Assembly: GCA_021813905.1 (NCBI GenBank)
Contig: JAKAJH010000032.1
Coordinates: 1 to 36,886 of the forward strand
Source: Bacteroidota bacterium
GTDB lineage: Bacteria > Bacteroidota > Ignavibacteria > UBA10030
Direction of reading: 5' to 3'
DNA length: 36,886 nt
Below are positions 17,489 to 25,700 of this stretch, piece after piece. A program made the position numbers and the translations under genes. Every line of letters begins with the position of its first letter. The first letter of the stretch is position 1. Under the pieces are notes generated by a model. That model ran no database searches and was not told where the DNA came from. It saw only the letters and a program-made list of their open reading frames with translations.

Positions 17489-18597
17489 TTGCGACCGAAC
17501 TCAAGACAAAACTCGACCAGCAGCGGGAACGTCTCGTCTCGCTTCGCCAGTACCTCGACCTCGACCGGAAGGAGGAGCAGGCGAAGGACCTGGAAGCGAA
17601 AACGCTCACCAACGGTTTCTGGGATGACAATGTCGCCGCGCAGAAGACGCTCGTGCAGCTCAAGGAGATCAAGGACTGGATCGAATCGTGGAACGAGCTG
17701 AAGCGCCTCGTGGACGATACCACCGGTCTCATCGAACTGGCAGACGAAGCGGGCGACCAGAGCGTCGAAGCGGAGATCGGTTCCGACATACGGAAACTCG
17801 AGGAACGGATCGAGCGCCTCGAGCTGCGCAACATGCTGAGCAGTCCGGACGACGAGAAGAGCGCGCTCCTCACGATCCATTCGGGCGCCGGCGGCACCGA
17901 GGCTCAGGATTGGGCGGAGATGCTGCTGCGTATGTACACGCGGTGGTGCGAGCGCAACGGATTTCAGGTGAGCCTCGCCGACCTGCTGGAAGGCGAAGGC
18001 GCCGGCATCAAGAGCGCCACGGTCGAAGTGATGGGCAAGTTCGCATACGGCTACCTGAAAGCGGAGATCGGCGTCCATCGCCTCGTGCGCATCTCGCCGT
18101 TCGATGCCAACGCCCGGCGCCACACGTCGTTCGCCTCGGTCTTCGTCTATCCGGAGGTTGAGGACGACGTGGAGATCGAGATCAATCCCGCCGACCTGGA
18201 GATCGACACGTACCGGTCGGGCGGGAAGGGGGGACAGAACGTCAATAAGGTGGAGACGGCGGTGCGGATCACGCACGTGCCGACGGGAATCGTCGTGGCG
18301 TGCCAGCAGGAACGCTCGCAATTCCAGAACCGCGAGCGCGCCATGAAGATGCTGAAATCGCGCCTCTACCAGCTTAAGCGGGAGGAAGAGGAAGCACGGC
18401 TCAGCGCCCTCGAAAGCACGAAGAAGAAGATCGAGTGGGGCAGCCAGATCCGCTCGTATACGTTCCAGCCGTACCAGCTCGTGAAAGATCACCGGACCGG
18501 GACCGAAAAGGGGGATGTGCAGGCGGTCATGGACGGTGAGATTGACGAGTTCATTCGCAGCTATCTGATGACCATGGCGCAAACGAAGACCGCATGA
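17485..18597 (+). CDS. prfB: Peptide chain release factor 2
   Basis: Terminates translation at UGA and UAA by triggering peptidyl-tRNA hydrolysis. The 370-aa protein has the helical N-terminal domain, the stop-codon-reading tripeptide SPF (204-206) in [15 protein letters not shown], the catalytic GGQ (249-251) in [19 protein letters not shown], and [22 protein letters not shown] near the end. SPF and overall length make it RF2, not RF1. The gene reads continuously: where many bacteria place an in-frame UGA for +1 frameshift autoregulation (early LRxYLDxD region), this one has CTCGACCTC. It overlaps its neighbours on both sides by ATGA, which implies coupling from the AtuA pair through to the lolC-like gene. 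Confidence 0.97.
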   Translation: MIATELKTKLDQQRERLVSLRQYLDLDRKEEQAKDLEAKTLTNGFWDDNVAAQKTLVQLKEIKDWIESWNELKRLVDDTTGLIELADEAGDQSVEAEIGSDIRKLEERIERLELRNMLSSPDDEKSALLTIHSGAGGTEAQDWAEMLLRMYTRWCERNGFQVSLADLLEGEGAGIKSATVEVMGKFAYGYLKAEIGVHRLVRISPFDANARRHTSFASVFVYPEVEDDVEIEINPADLEIDTYRSGGKGGQNVNKVETAVRITHVPTGIVVACQQERSQFQNRERAMKMLKSRLYQLKREEEEARLSALESTKKKIEWGSQIRSYTFQPYQLVKDHRTGTEKGDVQAVMDGEIDEFIRSYLMTMAQTKTA

Positions 18598-19661
18598 AGC
18601 GTCGACGGACCCCCGATCGCTCGCCGACGGCGGTTGCGCGGTTCATTGCGTTCCGTCATCTTGCGTCCCGACACAACCGCGGGTTCATTTCTCTCATCAC
18701 CGTCATTGCCATCGTCGGCGTGACGCTCGGCGTCGCCAGTCTCATCATCACTCTCTCCATCCTCGACGGATTCGAGCGGACCATCCGCGAGAACGTTGTC
18801 AGCTTCACCGCCCACATGGAGCTGTTCGCCTTCCAGAATCAGGTGCTGCCGGAGTACGAGTCCACGCGGCGCACGGTCATGGAGCGTTATCCCGAAGTCG
18901 TCGAGATGGCGCCGTACCTGGCGCGCGAAGGCATGATCCGTTCCGCTTCCTCCATCGACGGCGTGCTGATCAAGGGCGTTGACCCGACAAACGATATCTC
19001 CGCCGCCCGCAAACGGCTAGTCCTTGGCACGTACGATCTGAAGGAAACGGATCAGGGAATTCAGCATATCATTCTCGGAAGACGTCTGGCGGACAAGCTG
19101 CACGCGGAAGTCGGCGGACGGGTACTGCTCTACTCGCTCGGCGGCGCGTCGCTGACGCTGTCGCAATCGCGGGTGCTGCAGGCGCAGGTCGTGGGGATCT
19201 ATGAAACGGGCATGGCTGATTATGACGGGAGCGTCGCCTATGTGAACCTGCAGACGGCTCAGCGGCTCTTCCAGGTCGGGCGGACCGTCTCGGGATTTGA
19301 CATGCTCGTCGCCGACACAGACAGCCTGGAATCGCTGGCGCGACGCATTCCGGAGGATCTCGGCTATCCGTACTACGCGCGGACGATGTACGAGATGTAC
19401 CGCAATCTCTTCACGTGGATCGATCTGCAGAAGAAGCCGGTGCCCATTATCCTCGGTCTCATCATCATCGTCGCCACCTTCAACATCGTCGGCACGCTGC
19501 TGATGATGGTGATGGAAAAGTCGCGGCAGATCGGCACGCTGCGCACGCTCGGCATCGAGCGAAAGGTGCTCAGCCGCATCTTTCTGAATCAGGGTGCGCT
19601 CATCGGCATCACCGGCACTCTCCTGGGCAATCTGCTCGCGCTGATCATCTGCTGGCTGTAA
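18594..19661 (+). pseudogene. LolC/E-type ABC permease, N-terminal part, cut by an in-frame TAA
   Basis: A 355-aa inner-membrane permease of the FtsX/MacB fold, LolC/E branch. TM1 is around residues 25-55 (FISLITVIAIVGVTLGVASL) and is followed by a large periplasmic domain, TM2 around 283-307 (IILGLIIIVATFNIVGTLLMM) and TM3 around 333-355. Translation stops at TAA 19659-19661 right after TM3, before the expected TM4. The same frame goes on immediately from ATG 19662 and encodes the missing C-terminus. In the neighbouring paralog the equivalent position is glutamine (FLQHRYHLFPL versus WL-stop-MRYRFFPL), so a CAA-to-TAA change explains the break. It could be a real nonsense mutation, a two-chain protein, stop readthrough, or a sequencing error. 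It overlaps prfB by four bases. Confidence 0.85.
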
Positions 19662-19850
19662 ATGCGCTACCGGTTCTTTCCGTTGCCGTCGGATATCTAT
19701 TTCATGACCCACGTCCCCATCCATCTTTCGATTGTGAATTTTCTCATCGTCAGCATTCCGGCGGTCCTCGTGAGCCTCCTGGCTGCGGTGATCCCGTCCC
19801 GCATTGCGGCGCGACTCGATCCCATCCGACTGATCCGGTTCGGCTCATGA
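19662..19850 (+). pseudogene. LolC/E-type permease, C-terminal part after the in-frame stop
   Basis: 62 codons in the same frame as the preceding gene, starting with an ATG directly after the TAA. They encode the periplasmic loop (MRYRFFPLPSDIYFM), TM4 (FLIVSIPAVLVSLLAAVIPS) and the family tail SRIAARLDPIRLIRFGS. The two parts together give about 418 residues, the normal length for LolC/E permeases. Re-initiation at TAAATG could make it as a separate chain, although no ribosome site is seen. The TGA overlaps the start of the next permease (ATGA, 19847-19850), so the operon frame structure is otherwise intact. Confidence 0.75.
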
Positions 19851-21073
19851 ACTACGAACGTCTCATCGCGCGCCGCTATCTGCTGTCCCGCCGCGAGCTG
19901 GGATTTGTGAACGTGCTTTCGTGGATCTCCATCACCGGTGTGACGGTGGGCGTGGCGGCGCTCGTTGTGGTGCTGTCGGTCTTCAACGGATTTTCCGGTC
20001 TCGTAAAAGAGATCCTCATCAGCTTCGATCCGCACATCCGCATCGAACGGGAGTCGCCGGCCGATACGACCGCGTATGCGCCGGTGTTTGCCGCGATCGC
20101 CGGAGAGAAGGAGGTTCAGGCCTCCGCGGCGTTCGTTTCCGGCAAGGCGCTGGTGGTGGCGCGTAACGTGAACCGCGTGATCACGATTGTCGGCATGGAA
20201 CCCGGGAAGATCGGCGAGGTTTCGGGCGTGGCGAAGAAGATGGTACTCGGTTCGCTCGATCTGGACCGTCCCGGCATTCCCGGCATCGTGGTGGGAATGG
20301 TGCTGGCGGACCGCCTGGGCGTCGTCGTAGTAGACACGCTCTCCGTGATCAGTCCCGCGGGGGCCGAAGAGGCCACGCTGCACATGGGGGTGCCGGTGAT
20401 CCGTCGCTTCCGGCTCGTCGGCATGTACGAGTCGAACAACAAGGATTACGATTCGTACTACGCGGTCACGAATCTCTGGGGCGGGCAGTCGCTGTTCGGA
20501 ACGGCCGGTTCCATCGACGGCATCGACATCCGTTTGCACGACTACACGGATGCCTCGCGGGTGGCCGGGCGGCTTCGCAAAGAGATCGGCGGCGGCTACC
20601 GGGTCCTGACGTGGTACGATCTGCACCGCGAATTGTACACCGTCATGCAGCTCGAACGCTGGGGAGCGTATGTCATCCTGTGTCTGATCATCGCGGTCGC
20701 GTCGTTCAATCTGCTCGGGTCGCTGACGATGACGGTCATCGAGAAGCGGCGCGACATCGGCATCCTGAAGGCCATGGGCGCCACGGACGGGAGCATCCGG
20801 CGCATGTTCCGGTGGCAGGGACTTTCGGTGGGACTGGCGGGAACGATCCTGGGGAACATCGTCGGACTGGCGGTCGTCTTTCTGCAGCACCGGTATCATC
20901 TGTTCCCGTTGGATCCGACCGTCTACATCATTCCGGCGATTCCGGTGAAAGTGCATGTGCTCGATCTGGCGGTGATCTCGGCGGCGGCCCTGGCGCTGAG
21001 CGCGATTGCGGCGCGATTCCCCGCCATGCGGGCGTCCTCGTTAAATCCTGTGGAGAGTATCCGATGGGAGTGA
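19847..21073 (+). CDS. LolC/E-type ABC transporter permease
   Basis: A complete 408-aa permease and paralog of the preceding interrupted one. TM1 is near residues 20-45 (ISITGVTVGVAALVVVLSVF); the periplasmic domain follows. TM2 (YVILCLIIAVASFNLLGSL) leads to the cytoplasmic EKRRDIGILKAMGAT motif that contacts the ATPase. TM3 (GLSVGLAGTILGNIVGLAVV) and TM4 follow, and the tail is FPAMRASSLNPVESIRWE. In the Lol system two such subunits and two ATPases release lipoproteins from the inner membrane to a carrier. No LolA or LolB is visible here, and other uses of this fold (MacB- or FtsX-like) are possible but less likely given the paralogous pair plus LolD-like ATPase. I chose the start at ATG 19847, which overlaps the previous stop. 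Confidence 0.88.
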   Translation: MNYERLIARRYLLSRRELGFVNVLSWISITGVTVGVAALVVVLSVFNGFSGLVKEILISFDPHIRIERESPADTTAYAPVFAAIAGEKEVQASAAFVSGKALVVARNVNRVITIVGMEPGKIGEVSGVAKKMVLGSLDLDRPGIPGIVVGMVLADRLGVVVVDTLSVISPAGAEEATLHMGVPVIRRFRLVGMYESNNKDYDSYYAVTNLWGGQSLFGTAGSIDGIDIRLHDYTDASRVAGRLRKEIGGGYRVLTWYDLHRELYTVMQLERWGAYVILCLIIAVASFNLLGSLTMTVIEKRRDIGILKAMGATDGSIRRMFRWQGLSVGLAGTILGNIVGLAVVFLQHRYHLFPLDPTVYIIPAIPVKVHVLDLAVISAAALALSAIAARFPAMRASSLNPVESIRWE

Positions 21074-21768
21074 CACGCAAGCACATTCTCCTGCGCGGAG
21101 AGAACATCTGGAAGGAGTATCATTCCGGCCGGACGATGTCTCTGCCGGTCCTGAAAGGGGTGGACATTGAGGTGCGGCGCGGCGAGATCGTGGTGATCAT
21201 CGGTCCATCGGGATCGGGAAAGAGCACGCTGCTGCATGTGCTGGGAGGGCTGGACACGCCGTCGCAGGGAAACGTGTGGGTGGGGGATGAGGATATTTTC
21301 ACGCTGGACGAGGAACGCCGGGCGCGATTCCGCAACCGGTCATTGGGATTTGTGTTTCAGTTCCATCATCTGCTGCCGGAGTTCACGGCGCTTGAAAACG
21401 TCTGCATGCCGGCGCTCATCAAAGGCGAATCGCTGCGGGACGCGCAGCCGCGGGCAGAAACGCTGTTGCGGGATGTCGACCTGCTGCAGCGCATGCATCA
21501 CAAGCCCAATGAGCTCTCCGGCGGCGAGCAGCAACGGGTGGCGGTGGCGCGGGCGCTCATGAACGATCCGCAGTTCGTCCTGGCGGATGAGCCCTCCGGA
21601 AACCTGGACGAGGAGAACGGCCTGCAGCTGCACCGGCTGCTCACGCGATTGTCGGAAGAGTACGGCATCTCGTTCGTCATCGCGACGCACAATCCGGATC
21701 TGACGAAGCGCGCCGGCCGTGTCCTTCGGTTGCAGGATGGCAAGGTCGTGCCGGTGCGGCACGGATGA
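21064..21768 (+). CDS. lolD: LolD-like ABC transporter ATPase
   Basis: A 234-aa ATPase that would power the two adjacent permeases. Walker A is GPSGSGKST, the Q-loop is in FVFQFHHLLPEFTALENV (the wording typical of LolD/MacB ATPases), the signature is LSGGEQQRVAVARAL, Walker B is FVLADEPSGNLD and the switch His is in IATHN. The start ATG 21064 lies inside the end of the permease gene (10-base overlap); the leader MGVTRKHILLRGENIWKEY fits the family. It is the last gene of the prfB-permease-permease-ATPase run. After its stop comes a T8 run but no well-placed stem, so the end of the transcript is unclear. Confidence 0.92.
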   Translation: MGVTRKHILLRGENIWKEYHSGRTMSLPVLKGVDIEVRRGEIVVIIGPSGSGKSTLLHVLGGLDTPSQGNVWVGDEDIFTLDEERRARFRNRSLGFVFQFHHLLPEFTALENVCMPALIKGESLRDAQPRAETLLRDVDLLQRMHHKPNELSGGEQQRVAVARALMNDPQFVLADEPSGNLDEENGLQLHRLLTRLSEEYGISFVIATHNPDLTKRAGRVLRLQDGKVVPVRHG

Positions 21769-21787
21769 AATATTTTTTTTAGGGGAC

Positions 21788-21816
21788 TTGACAAAATGGC
21801 AAAGAAACGCTTATTT
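21788..21816 (+). promoter_or_regulatory. Predicted promoter of the candidate small RNA
   Basis: TTGACA (21788-21793), exactly 17 bp, TTATTT (21811-21816): a perfect -35 box and a reasonable -10 box just after lolD. The predicted start near 21823 is five bases before the first hairpin of the candidate RNA. Confidence 0.7.
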
Positions 21817-21822
21817 ATCACC

Positions 21823-21902
21823 GACCAGAACAACAGTTCCTCCCCTGACTGTTGTTCATTCTACGGTCTGGCCCGGCGTTCCCCCCGACGCTGGGCTTTT
21901 TG
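21823..21902 (+). ncRNA. Candidate ~80-nt small RNA with two C-rich hairpin loops
   Basis: Between a strong promoter and a strong terminator there is room for an RNA of about 80 bases with no reading frame. Stem 1 is a perfect 10-bp inverted repeat (GAACAACAGT 21828-21837 with ACTGTTGTTC 21848-21857) that displays the loop TCCTCCCCTG. Stem 2 is the terminator hairpin (21871-21896), whose loop is TCCCCCCG. Both loops could pair with GGAGG-type ribosome sites, the way known C-rich-loop small RNAs of Firmicutes and the 6C RNA of Actinobacteria are thought to work. Alternatively it is an attenuated leader of the DUF3098-like gene that begins 21 bases after the terminator. Expression is not shown by sequence alone. 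Confidence 0.6.
21871..21902 (+). terminator. Intrinsic terminator with C6-containing loop
   Basis: GCCCGGCGT (21871-21879) pairs with ACGCTGGGC (21888-21896), with one G-T pair, loop TCCCCCCG and a T run 21897-21901. It is a strong Rho-independent terminator and forms the 3' hairpin of the candidate small RNA. Confidence 0.85.
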
Positions 21903-21922
21903 TTATGTCACGGAGCTGAGCT

Positions 21923-22213
21923 ATGGCACGCGTTGAAACGAAAGCATCCGCGAAGCGCAAGACGATGGTCGAAGCGCTTCCGTTCACGAAAACCAACTAC
22001 CAGATACTGGGCGTCGGATTGCTGCTGATCGTGCTCGGATATGTCGCACTCGCTCAGCCACCCTGGGACGGCACGATGGCGCTCGTTGTGGCGCCGATCC
22101 TGCTGGTGCTTGGGTACTGCGTAGTGATCCCGGTGGGCATTCTGTACCGGCGCAAAGCAGCGCCGACCACGGTGCCCGACGCGCAGAGCCCGGCAGCGAC
22201 CGCGGGCCGTTGA
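21923..22213 (+). CDS. Small two-helix membrane protein, DUF3098-like
   Basis: A 96-aa protein with a basic N-terminal tail (KASAKRK), then FTKTNYQILGVGLLLIVLGYVALA (TM1, residues ~22-44) and a second hydrophobic helix MALVVAPILLVLGYCVVIPVGIL (~51-73), ending in a short polar tail. The F-x-x-x-N-Y start of helix 1 and overall layout match DUF3098, a small Bacteroidota-associated membrane family without known function. In that group DUF3098 genes are often near ftsX-like permease genes; here LolC/E-type permeases lie upstream. A GGAG sequence seven bases before ATG 21923 supports the start. It lies 21 bases after the small-RNA terminator, and its stop codon is inside the -35 box of the tRNA-Lys promoter. 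Confidence 0.75.
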   Translation: MARVETKASAKRKTMVEALPFTKTNYQILGVGLLLIVLGYVALAQPPWDGTMALVVAPILLVLGYCVVIPVGILYRRKAAPTTVPDAQSPAATAGR

Positions 22214-22238
22214 TACTGGACGATTCATTTCCTAATTT
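22210..22238 (+). promoter_or_regulatory. Predicted promoter of the tRNA-Lys/tRNA-Leu unit
   Basis: TTGATA (22210-22215), 17 bp, TAATTT (22233-22238). The -35 box contains the TGA of the preceding gene, the same arrangement as at 6239. The start would be near 22245, about 15 bases before tRNA-Lys. Confidence 0.7.
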
Positions 22239-22259
22239 AGAGTCATCATCGATGTTGGC

Positions 22260-22331
22260 GAGCGCGTAGCTCAGGGGTAGAGCATCTGCCTTTTAAGCAG
22301 AGGGTCGGTGGTTCGAGCCCACCCGCGCTCA
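22260..22331 (+). tRNA. tRNA-Lys (anticodon TTT)
   Basis: Acceptor GAGCGCG (22260-22266) pairs perfectly with CGCGCTC (22324-22330), with A22331 as discriminator. The anticodon stem TCTGC/GCAGA encloses CTTTTAA, giving UUU. The T arm is GGTGG-TTCGAGC-CCACC. CCA is not encoded. Confidence 0.97.
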
Positions 22332-22416
22332 CAGGAAGCGGGAATGACCGGCGTTGAAATTCACCCGATTCATTCCTATCTTGCTTGTGTGCGGTCCGTT
22401 CACGGATCGCCGGATT

Positions 22417-22500
22417 GCCCGGATGGTGGAACTGGCAGACACACCGTCTTGAGGGGGCGGCGCCCGAAAGGGCATGCGAGTTCAAGTCTCGCTCCGGGCA
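22417..22500 (+). tRNA. tRNA-Leu (anticodon GAG)
   Basis: An 84-base class II tRNA. Acceptor GCCCGGA (22417-22423) pairs with TCCGGGC (22493-22499), with A22500 as discriminator. The anticodon stem CCGTC/GGCGG encloses TTGAGGG, giving GAG. The long variable arm is CGCCCGAAAGGGC, and the T arm is GCGAG-TTCAAGT-CTCGC. CCA is not encoded. The 85 bases between it and tRNA-Lys hold no recognised feature. Confidence 0.95.
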
Positions 22501-22701
22501 CTGTCTCACGGCGGTTCCAACCGCCGATCGTGAATCAGGAGAACGTATCGACGCTTTGCTAACGGCGTGTTCCGCTGCACGGTGTGCAGCACTCTGAGTG
22601 AACGGTTTCACCAGGAACAGTCCGTTGCGCGCGTCGGTCTGTTGTTCCCGAAGGGCCGAATGTGGAGCAGAGGCTGTTCCGCATTCGGCCTTGCCGTTTC
22701 T
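22501..22701 (+). promoter_or_regulatory. Structured leader upstream of porU with three hairpins
   Basis: Between tRNA-Leu and the porU start there is no clear promoter but three inverted repeats: GGCGGT/ACCGCC (22510-22515 with 22520-22525), GCTGCAC/GTGCAGC (22574-22580 with 22584-22590), and a long one at 22654-22690. The last is a 17-bp stem with two G-T pairs and a three-base loop, ending 11 bases before ATG 22702 and followed by TTGCCGTTTCT. It could terminate or attenuate tRNA transcripts, or control PorU translation; it could also be inside the coding region if PorU starts earlier. Confidence 0.5.
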
Positions 22702-25700
22702 ATGCGCAACGCGATCCTTATTACTGCATGGTCTCTCCTGACGGCGCCGCTCTTCGCCCAACCGGCTGCGGATTGGCGTGTCGTGCGGGAGGATGCGCAG
22801 CAGCTGACGATCGAATTCCGTCCGCAGTTTACCCGCCTCCGCATGCCGTCCGCGGATGGGCGCGACGGGGCGTGGTACTCCCTCGCCGGGGGCGAGACGC
22901 CCGGCCGCGACAGCCTCGTGGACCTCATGCCGACCCGCACATTCCCGGTCCTCCTTCCGTCCCGCGCTTTCAGCGTGCATGTGGTCGAGGCGCAGTTCCG
23001 CGATACCGTGGATGATGCGATCTACGCAACGGCCGTCCAGGTGCCGCTGACGGACTTCGGCCGGACGCTCAAAGGAAAGGACCTGGCCTCGTCCGGAAGC
23101 ATTCCTCCGTCGAAATCGCTTGCACGCATCGAGGATCTGACGCCACGCGGCAACTCGTATGTCGGACGCCTTCGGATCAGCCCGCTGCAGATCCTTCCGG
23201 GAGGACGGATCCGCATCTACAGCCGGATCGTCGTTCAGATCGACCATGCCGCGTCCGGAGCCGGTTCGGCGAGCGCGTTGCTGCTGACGACATCGGGCCC
23301 TCCGGGAAACGTCCGGTCCGTTCGCAATGTCACCGCGACCAACAGCGTGCTGAGCCAGGGGACGTGGTATCGGTTCGATGTGACCGACGAAGGGGTGTAT
23401 CGGATCGATCTCGGCTATCTCCAGCGATCGGGCGTTTCGCTGCCGTCTTCCACGCCCATCGACGGCATCCGCATCTTCGGTAACGGCGGGCGCGTGCTGC
23501 CGGAGAATCTGCTCACCGCTCGTCCCGCCGATCTGCAGGAAGTGCCGCGCTACGTTGTGGACCGGAACGGCAACGGCATCCTGGATGCCGACGACTATCT
23601 GCTGGTCTTCTGCCGGTCGGTGCGGGGATGGGATTACGTCCCGGCGCAGAAGACGTTCCGTCATCACATCCATCCGTACACGGAACACAACAGCTACTTC
23701 ATCGCACTGGGTCTGCCCGGCACCGGACTGCGCATGGATACGGTGGCGTCCGATCCGCAGGCGGGAGCAACGGCGGTCAATGACTTCCAGGAACATCTCT
23801 TCCTGGAGCAGGAACGGTACAATCTGATCCGCTCGGGCCGTCGGTGGGTGGGACAGCTGTTCGATCAGTACACGAATGCGGTCACGTACACGAATCTGCT
23901 CAACGGTCTTGTGGCGGACGCGCCTATTCTGTACCGGTACGACCTGTTGAGTCATTCCGCGACGGTGGACACGTTCATCGTGACGGAGAACGACGTTCCG
24001 CTTGGGTCGCCGGTACGGATGTACACGGTGGATGTCTCGCCGAGCAACAACGAGTCTCCGTACGCGTACGAGGCGCTCGTCGACGGCGTGACGCGCACGG
24101 GTGGACTGCCCGACAACCGGAGTCTTATGAAGTTCCGGTTTGCGTCCACCAATCAGTCCGCACAGGCGTGGCTCGACTGGTTCGAAATTCTGTACCGCCG
24201 GCGCTTTGAAGCGGTGGGGGATTATCTGCAGTTCTCGTCACCCGATTCCACCGCGGATTTCGCCTACACGATCAGCGGGTTGTCGTCGCGCGATGCACTG
24301 GTGTTCGACGTGACGGATCACAACGCGGTGAAGCGCGTGACGCAGCTTTCGTTCGATGCGACGGATGCCGGCATCTGCCGCTTCGCGCGTCCGCAAACGG
24401 CGGGGAGCGTTCGTGAATACGTGGTCGCCGGACCGAATTCGTTGCGCACACCGGCAGCAGCCGTGAGCGTCCCGAATTCGAACCTGCACGGGCTGCAAAC
24501 GCCCGAGGATTTCATCATCATCAGTCCAACTGATTTCCTCCCGCAGGCGGACCGGCTGAAGCAGTTCCGCGAGCAGCACGACTCCCTGCGCACGCTCGTG
24601 GTCGACATTGCGACGATCCGGAATGAGTTCGGCGGGGGACTGCCCGACGTGATGGCCGTCCGGGATTTTCTGCGCTACACGCAGACATCCTGGCCGGTCG
24701 CGCCGCGCTATGTGCTGCTGTTCGGCAACGGACACTACGATTACAAGAATATCGCGTCGAGTGCGCCGAACTGGATCCCGCCGTACGAGACGGCGGAATC
24801 GAACTATCAGATCTATTCGTATGCGAGCGACGATTTCTTCGTCTTTCTGACGCCCAACGATACTCATGTGTCGATGGCGATCGGCCGCATCCCGGCCCGC
24901 ACGCTTGACGATGCGACCGTGATGGTGGACAAGACGATCTCGTACGCCACCACCGCGCCGTTGGATCCGTGGCGCAACCGTATTACCTTCGTGGCGGACG
25001 ACGATATCACATCGAACGGCTATGAGCCGAACTGGCACACGCCGCAATCGGAGCAGCTGGCGAATCAATTCACGCCGAACTCGTTCGAAAAGCGGAAGAT
25101 CTACCTCATCGAGTATCCCACCGTCAACAGTGCCGCCGGACGGCGGAAGCCGGACGTGAACAAGGCGATCGACGACGCGCTGAACGAAGGGACGCTGATC
25201 ATCAACTACATCGGCCACGGGAACGAGCGTCTCTGGGCGCACGAGGCGGTCTTCACACGGGAAGGGGACCTGCCGCAGCTGACGAACCGCGACCGGCTGA
25301 CGTTCCTGGTCGGCGCCACGTGCAACTTCGCGCAGTACGACGATCCGCAGGAACAGAGCACGGGCGAGGCGATCCTGACCATGTCGGCCGGTGGGGCGAT
25401 CGCCGAGGTTACGGCCTCGCGGGCAGTCTACTCCTCCGACAATGCCGCGATGAACGAGATTCTCTTCGGGTACCTGTTCCAACGGGACGCCAACGGCCGC
25501 CCGGCGCGCATCGGCGACGCGATGTATCAGACGAAGCAGATCCGCAACTTCGTGAACGATCAGAAATATCATCTGCTCGGCGATCCGACCGTGCGCCTGC
25601 GGATGCCCGAGAGCCCGGCCACGGTGGACAGCGTTAACGGCAGAAGCACGGCCTCGATGTCGTACGTGCCGTCGCTCGGCATGGCGGTGGTGAAAGGGAC

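Noticed and set aside
21748-21788. Terminator for lolD
   Set aside because: GTGCCG-GTG-CGGCAC (21748-21762) forms a stem, but about ten bases separate it from the T8 run, so it is not a good Rho-independent terminator.
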